Assembly: GCA_018267275.1 (NCBI GenBank)
Contig: JAFDYV010000006.1
Span: forward strand, 175,919-239,918
Direction of reading: 5' to 3'
DNA length: 64,000 nt
Origin: Bacteroidota bacterium
GTDB taxonomy: Bacteria > Bacteroidota > Bacteroidia > Cytophagales > Cyclobacteriaceae
Shown here one piece after another: positions 60,958 through 64,000 of the stretch (its first letter is position 1; every line of letters starts with the position of its first letter). The notes beneath the pieces are model-generated. The model saw nothing but the letters and a program-made list of their open reading frames with translations. It was not told the origin of the DNA and searched no databases. The translations under genes were made by a program, and so were the position numbers.

Positions 60958-61958
60958 ACCACTTTTTCACCTACCATTTCCACATCCGGCTTGCTCTCAT
61001 CGGTCAACGCCACTTTACCGCGTTCATTGCGCGTGATGCGAGAGTAAAGCGACAAATTCTTATCAAATAAAAATCGGAAGAAGAGTTTTGTCCATGATTG
61101 GTGTGCCTGCAAGGAATCATAATAAGGTGCCGCGGCTTTTTTCAATTGCGGAAGTTTATTCCAAGGCACACTGGGAAAGTCATGATGCTCGTTGTGATAA
61201 CCCACGTTAAACGCCAACGTGTTTAGAGGTCCATAATAGCTGTACGTTTCTTGATTTTCATCAAGCGTCAAATAGTGTTCTTGTATCCATCGCGCGCCCA
61301 GCGGGTGCAAACCCACCGAAAAAAAGAAACTGATCAACATAAACACCAAAGCCTGCGGGCCGAAGAAGTATACAATAGCGATATCAAATGCAACTTGCGC
61401 TACCCAGTTGGTAACAATCCATCCATCTACGGGCTTTATCTCGCGCAAGCGAAAGGTTCTAAACACTTGGAAGAACGGATACAGCAATAACCAAAACGCC
61501 TTGCCAATGGTTGAATTGTTAAACAACCGCGCTTCCCAAAAATCTGGCAAATCCGCATCCAACTCATGCACACCTTGAAATGAGTGGTGCTTAATGTGAT
61601 ACCGTTCAAAAGAAATGGCAGATGGAAATACGTGGGGCATATTGGCGACAATAGCTGCAATTCTATTTAACGCTTTGTTTTTAAACAGCAACTGGTGCGA
61701 ACATTCGTGAATCATTACAAATAGTGCATGGTTGAAGAAAGCACCAACCAAGTAGGCAACCAACACCACCATCCACCAAGGGCTGTCTTTCAAAAAGTAT
61801 CCCATCGCCACCATTCCCCCAACCAACCCAAGTATCGCCACAAGCGTCAACGGATTTTTGCCCATCAGTTGTTTCACTTCGGGATGCGCCTTGAGAATTT
61901 TAGCCGTTCTGATGCGGTGCGGTTCGGGGCTATTTGAAAAACGAAATTGGTTAACCAT
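60954..61958 (-). CDS. Sphingolipid delta-4-desaturase-like (DES1/DEGS-type) fatty-acid desaturase
   Basis: 334 residues. N-terminal HRIRTAKILKAHPEVKQLMG resembles the lipid-desaturase N-terminus of eukaryotic DEGS. Membrane segments alternate with the His boxes HECSHQ (84-89), HIKHH (121-125, SFERYHIKHHSFQGVHELDA) and the third box in NVGYHNEHHDFPSVP (251-265). The region around it (ETYSYYGPLNTLAFNVGYHN) and LGLHPLGARWIQEHY-type sequence follow the pattern of dihydroceramide delta-4 desaturase, with the conserved YSYYGPLN. I infer that it acts on a sphingolipid or other long-chain amide or acyl lipid. It is the first gene of a five-gene operon of overlapping genes. Confidence 0.85.
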   Translation of the reverse strand: MVNQFRFSNSPEPHRIRTAKILKAHPEVKQLMGKNPLTLVAILGLVGGMVAMGYFLKDSPWWMVVLVAYLVGAFFNHALFVMIHECSHQLLFKNKALNRIAAIVANMPHVFPSAISFERYHIKHHSFQGVHELDADLPDFWEARLFNNSTIGKAFWLLLYPFFQVFRTFRLREIKPVDGWIVTNWVAQVAFDIAIVYFFGPQALVFMLISFFFSVGLHPLGARWIQEHYLTLDENQETYSYYGPLNTLAFNVGYHNEHHDFPSVPWNKLPQLKKAAAPYYDSLQAHQSWTKLFFRFLFDKNLSLYSRITRNERGKVALTDESKPDVEMVGEKVV

Positions 61959-61977
61959 ATGCTTTGCTTACAGAATA

Positions 61978-62011
61978 CAAAATTAGCGAATTGCATCGGA
62001 TGTGCGACAAA
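61978..62011 (-). promoter_or_regulatory. Bacteroidota-type promoter of the desaturase operon
   Basis: Minus strand TTTG (62011-62008), 22 nt, TAATTTTG (61985-61978). Start near 61971, 13 nt before the ATG at 61958. It makes the desaturase the first gene of the operon. Confidence 0.6.
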
Positions 62012-62069
62012 GTTTGTTTGCAGAAACGATGACTTGTGTACTCTTGTTGAACCAACTGATAACAACGAA

Positions 62070-62909
62070 CTAATTCATTAAACGCGCCACGATCGTCCTG
62101 TTTTTTCCGTCCAAGTCTTGTATTATCTCAACCAAAAAACCAGCCTTTGAAAAAAGATTAACCGTGGGCTCAGCTTGTTTCGGGTTGATTTCTGCCACCA
62201 CCATACCGTTAGGGTTTAGCCATTTCTTACCCTTTTGGGCTAGCGCCTTGTAAAACGCTAGCGGGTCATCGTTGGGCACAAATAAGGCTAAGTGGGGTTC
62301 GTAAGCTAAAACAGTTTCGTCCATCGTGCTTTTCTCTTGATCTAAAACATAGGGTGGGTTACTTACTAAAAAATCAAAGTTACCAATTGGTTGAGTGTCG
62401 TCTTGTAAGAAATCGTGCACCCGAAAAGTAACATCCGCTTGCAGTAGATCGGCATTTTTTTTTGCTATGTCAAGTGCCTCCTCTGAAATGTCAATTGCTA
62501 ATACGCGGAGATCAGGATTATTTAACTTAAGTGAAATGGCGATACACCCACTACCCGTACCGACATCGAGTACCGAGGCAGCACTATTGCAGACTGTGGT
62601 CACGTAGTTGACGATAGTTTCTGTTTCCGGACGTGGGATCAACACCGATGGCGTGACTAAAAATTGTCTATTGGCAAACCATGCCGTTTGCGTGATATGC
62701 TGGATGGGTTCGTGTCGGTTGATTCTCTTAATCATTTCGGAAAAATCAGTTTCGTCCATTTTCAATATTCTGTCTGCCATGATGTCCGCACGTGATAGAC
62801 CGAACTTCCATTGAAAAAGGTACTCGATAATTGCCTTTGCTTCGGCCTTGTCGGGAAGTGAAATTTGCTCTAACACCTTCGAAAACAACTCTTTTGATTT
62901 CACAATCAT
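62070..62909 (-). CDS. prmC: Release-factor glutamine N5-methyltransferase
   Basis: 279 residues. An N-terminal helical domain (~1-75) that contacts the release factor is followed by a SAM domain with VLDVGTGSGCIAISL (motif I, ~115-128), LAIDISEEAL and the catalytic NPPY in FLVSNPPYVLDQEKS. It methylates the Gln of the GGQ loop of RF1/RF2. It is divergent from ribD, with a 31-nt gap between the two starts. Confidence 0.95.
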   Translation of the reverse strand: MIVKSKELFSKVLEQISLPDKAEAKAIIEYLFQWKFGLSRADIMADRILKMDETDFSEMIKRINRHEPIQHITQTAWFANRQFLVTPSVLIPRPETETIVNYVTTVCNSAASVLDVGTGSGCIAISLKLNNPDLRVLAIDISEEALDIAKKNADLLQADVTFRVHDFLQDDTQPIGNFDFLVSNPPYVLDQEKSTMDETVLAYEPHLALFVPNDDPLAFYKALAQKGKKWLNPNGMVVAEINPKQAEPTVNLFSKAGFLVEIIQDLDGKNRTIVARLMN

Positions 62910-62922
62910 TCGTTCAACTTTG
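62893..62922 (+). promoter_or_regulatory. Possible promoter of ribD
   Basis: TTTG (62893-62896), 18 nt, CAACTTTG (62915-62922, C instead of T in the first base). Expected start near 62929, 12 nt before the ATG. It overlaps the start of prmC. Confidence 0.4.
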
Positions 62923-62940
62923 CAATGTTACTGAAACAAG

Positions 62941-63960
62941 ATGATACCCGAGGAATTTTATATGGGCAGGGCTTTGGAATTGGCACGGTTAGGGTCCGGC
63001 TACGTAAGTCCAAATCCCTTGGTGGGTTGTGTCATCGTTGTGGACAACAAAATTATTGGCGAGGGTTGGCATCACTCATTTGGGTCAGCTCATGCCGAAG
63101 TAAACGCGATTCATTCAGTTGGCGATCAATCACTGTTAAATGGTGCCACTTTATTTGTGAATTTAGAACCATGCAACCATCATGGCAAAACACCTCCATG
63201 CACCGACTTGCTAATCAGCAAAAAAATCAAACGAGTTGTTATTGGTAATGCTGATAGTAATCCTGTCGTGGCGGGACAGGGGATAAAAAAATTGCAAGAT
63301 GCCGGTATCGATGTTACTTGTGGGGTGCTAGAAAAGGAAAGCAGGTACTTAAATCGATTCTTTCTCACCTTTCATGAAAAGAAAAGGCCTTATGTCATTT
63401 TGAAATGGGCCGAAACATCTGACGGTTTTATTGCAAAATCCAATTACGATTCAAAGTGGATTAGCAATCAGTATTCGCGTCAACTCGTACACAAGTTAAG
63501 AAGCGAGGTAGATGCGATTTTGATTGGAGGGAAAACCGCTTTGGTGGACAACCCCAGTTTAACCACGCGAGACTGGACCGGGCATGACCCGAAAAGAGTG
63601 GTGATTGATCGTTTTTTGAAATTGTCCGAATCATTGAAAATCTTTTCTGATGGCAAGGAAACCACCGTGTTAAACGAAATCAAACACTTTCAAATCAGAG
63701 CTACTTTTTTCGAACGGATAGCCTCCGATGCCTCGAACGAAATTTTGAAAATCTTGTATCAAAAAAATATCCTCTCAATTTTGTTAGAGGGTGGTCGCCA
63801 CACACTTTCAAAATTTATCGACTCAAAATCCTATGATGAAGCAATTATATTTCAATCCCAGCGCATATTTAAGTCAGGAATTGAATCACCACATTTGACC
63901 GATAAATCACAGCATTTTTTCGTCCCACCGGTAGATGAGTTTCGACATTTAATCCAATAA
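62941..63960 (+). CDS. ribD: Riboflavin biosynthesis protein, bifunctional deaminase-reductase
   Basis: 339 residues. N-terminal CDA-like deaminase (residues ~1-145) with zinc site HAEVNAI and PCNHHGKTPPC (HAE...PCxxxxxxPPC). C-terminal reductase domain (~150-339) with LKWAETSDGFIA, SEVDAILIGGKTALVDNPSLTTR and LLEGGRHTL. It converts the diaminopyrimidine intermediate to 5-amino-6-(ribitylamino)uracil phosphate in riboflavin synthesis. Both catalytic halves are complete. No FMN riboswitch fits in the 31-nt gap before it. Confidence 0.96.
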   Translation: MIPEEFYMGRALELARLGSGYVSPNPLVGCVIVVDNKIIGEGWHHSFGSAHAEVNAIHSVGDQSLLNGATLFVNLEPCNHHGKTPPCTDLLISKKIKRVVIGNADSNPVVAGQGIKKLQDAGIDVTCGVLEKESRYLNRFFLTFHEKKRPYVILKWAETSDGFIAKSNYDSKWISNQYSRQLVHKLRSEVDAILIGGKTALVDNPSLTTRDWTGHDPKRVVIDRFLKLSESLKIFSDGKETTVLNEIKHFQIRATFFERIASDASNEILKILYQKNILSILLEGGRHTLSKFIDSKSYDEAIIFQSQRIFKSGIESPHLTDKSQHFFVPPVDEFRHLIQ

Positions 63961-63962
63961 AA

Positions 63963-63990
63963 AAAGCCCCTGATATAGGGGCTTTATTTT
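63963..63990 (+). terminator. Rho-independent terminator after ribD
   Basis: 9-bp stem AAAGCCCCT / AGGGGCTTT with loop GATAT, then ATTTTTGG. It begins 3 nt after the ribD stop. Confidence 0.88.
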
Positions 63991-64000
63991 TGGTATAAAA

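Overview
This window reads as a chromosomal segment of a Bacteroidota bacterium, most likely from the Cytophagales. The evidence is a SusC/SusD pair, two more TonB-dependent receptors with an N-terminal carboxypeptidase-regulatory-like domain, DUF4249 and DUF4397 lipoproteins, tandem tonB genes, a bacillithiol-type YtxJ protein, and an RpoD of the short Bacteroidetes form. Several genes carry the phylum's promoter pattern (TTG, 17-23 nt, TAnnTTTG). Species cannot be named from sequence reading alone.

Layout. 1-5.6 kb: minus-strand surface genes (fasciclin lipoprotein, DUF4397 lipoprotein, Oar-like receptor). 5.7-11.5 kb: M14 peptidase, a frameshifted four-helix-bundle gene, a haem-binding-domain protein, a hypothetical protein and a glutamate-synthase-like enzyme. 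11.6-17.8 kb: receptor / DUF4249 / macroglobulin-like operon. 18.2-24.1 kb: SusC-SusD-lipoprotein operon with its own promoter and terminator. 24.4-29.3 kb: rplU-rpmA, nrdB-nrdA and an odd tRNA-like gene with its own terminator. 29.4-36.7 kb: a DUF4139 protein with a SusC-like insert, then a cold-shock-flavoured block (two cold-shock-domain proteins, a DEAD-box helicase, a fatty-acid desaturase) followed by an RpoD-like sigma factor. 36.7-43 kb: tRNA-Ser, a Y1 (REP-associated) transposase element, an alkyltransferase-like protein, a threonine aldolase broken by an amber codon, a DUF3667 protein and rarA. 43-50.3 kb: VWA-like membrane protein, Tat-exported superoxide dismutase, 2OG-Fe(II) oxygenase, chromate transporter, two tonB genes. 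50.4-58.7 kb: barrel-like protein, OsmC, YtxJ, a 944-residue repeat protein, two unknowns and a fused alpha/beta 2-oxoacid dehydrogenase E1. 58.7-62 kb: a tightly overlapping five-gene operon headed by a sphingolipid delta-4-desaturase-like enzyme. 62-64 kb: prmC and ribD.

How the genes work together. Much of the window concerns the cell envelope: outer-membrane receptors, their lipoproteins and TonB energisers. The strongest candidates for undescribed biology are the desaturase-led lipid operon (58.7-62 kb), the secreted basic repeat protein (52.0-54.8 kb), and the tRNA-like gene after nrdA. The last keeps the tRNA tertiary contacts, including a swapped 19-56 pair, but cannot present a normal anticodon. 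No CRISPR array, prophage or rRNA operon was seen.
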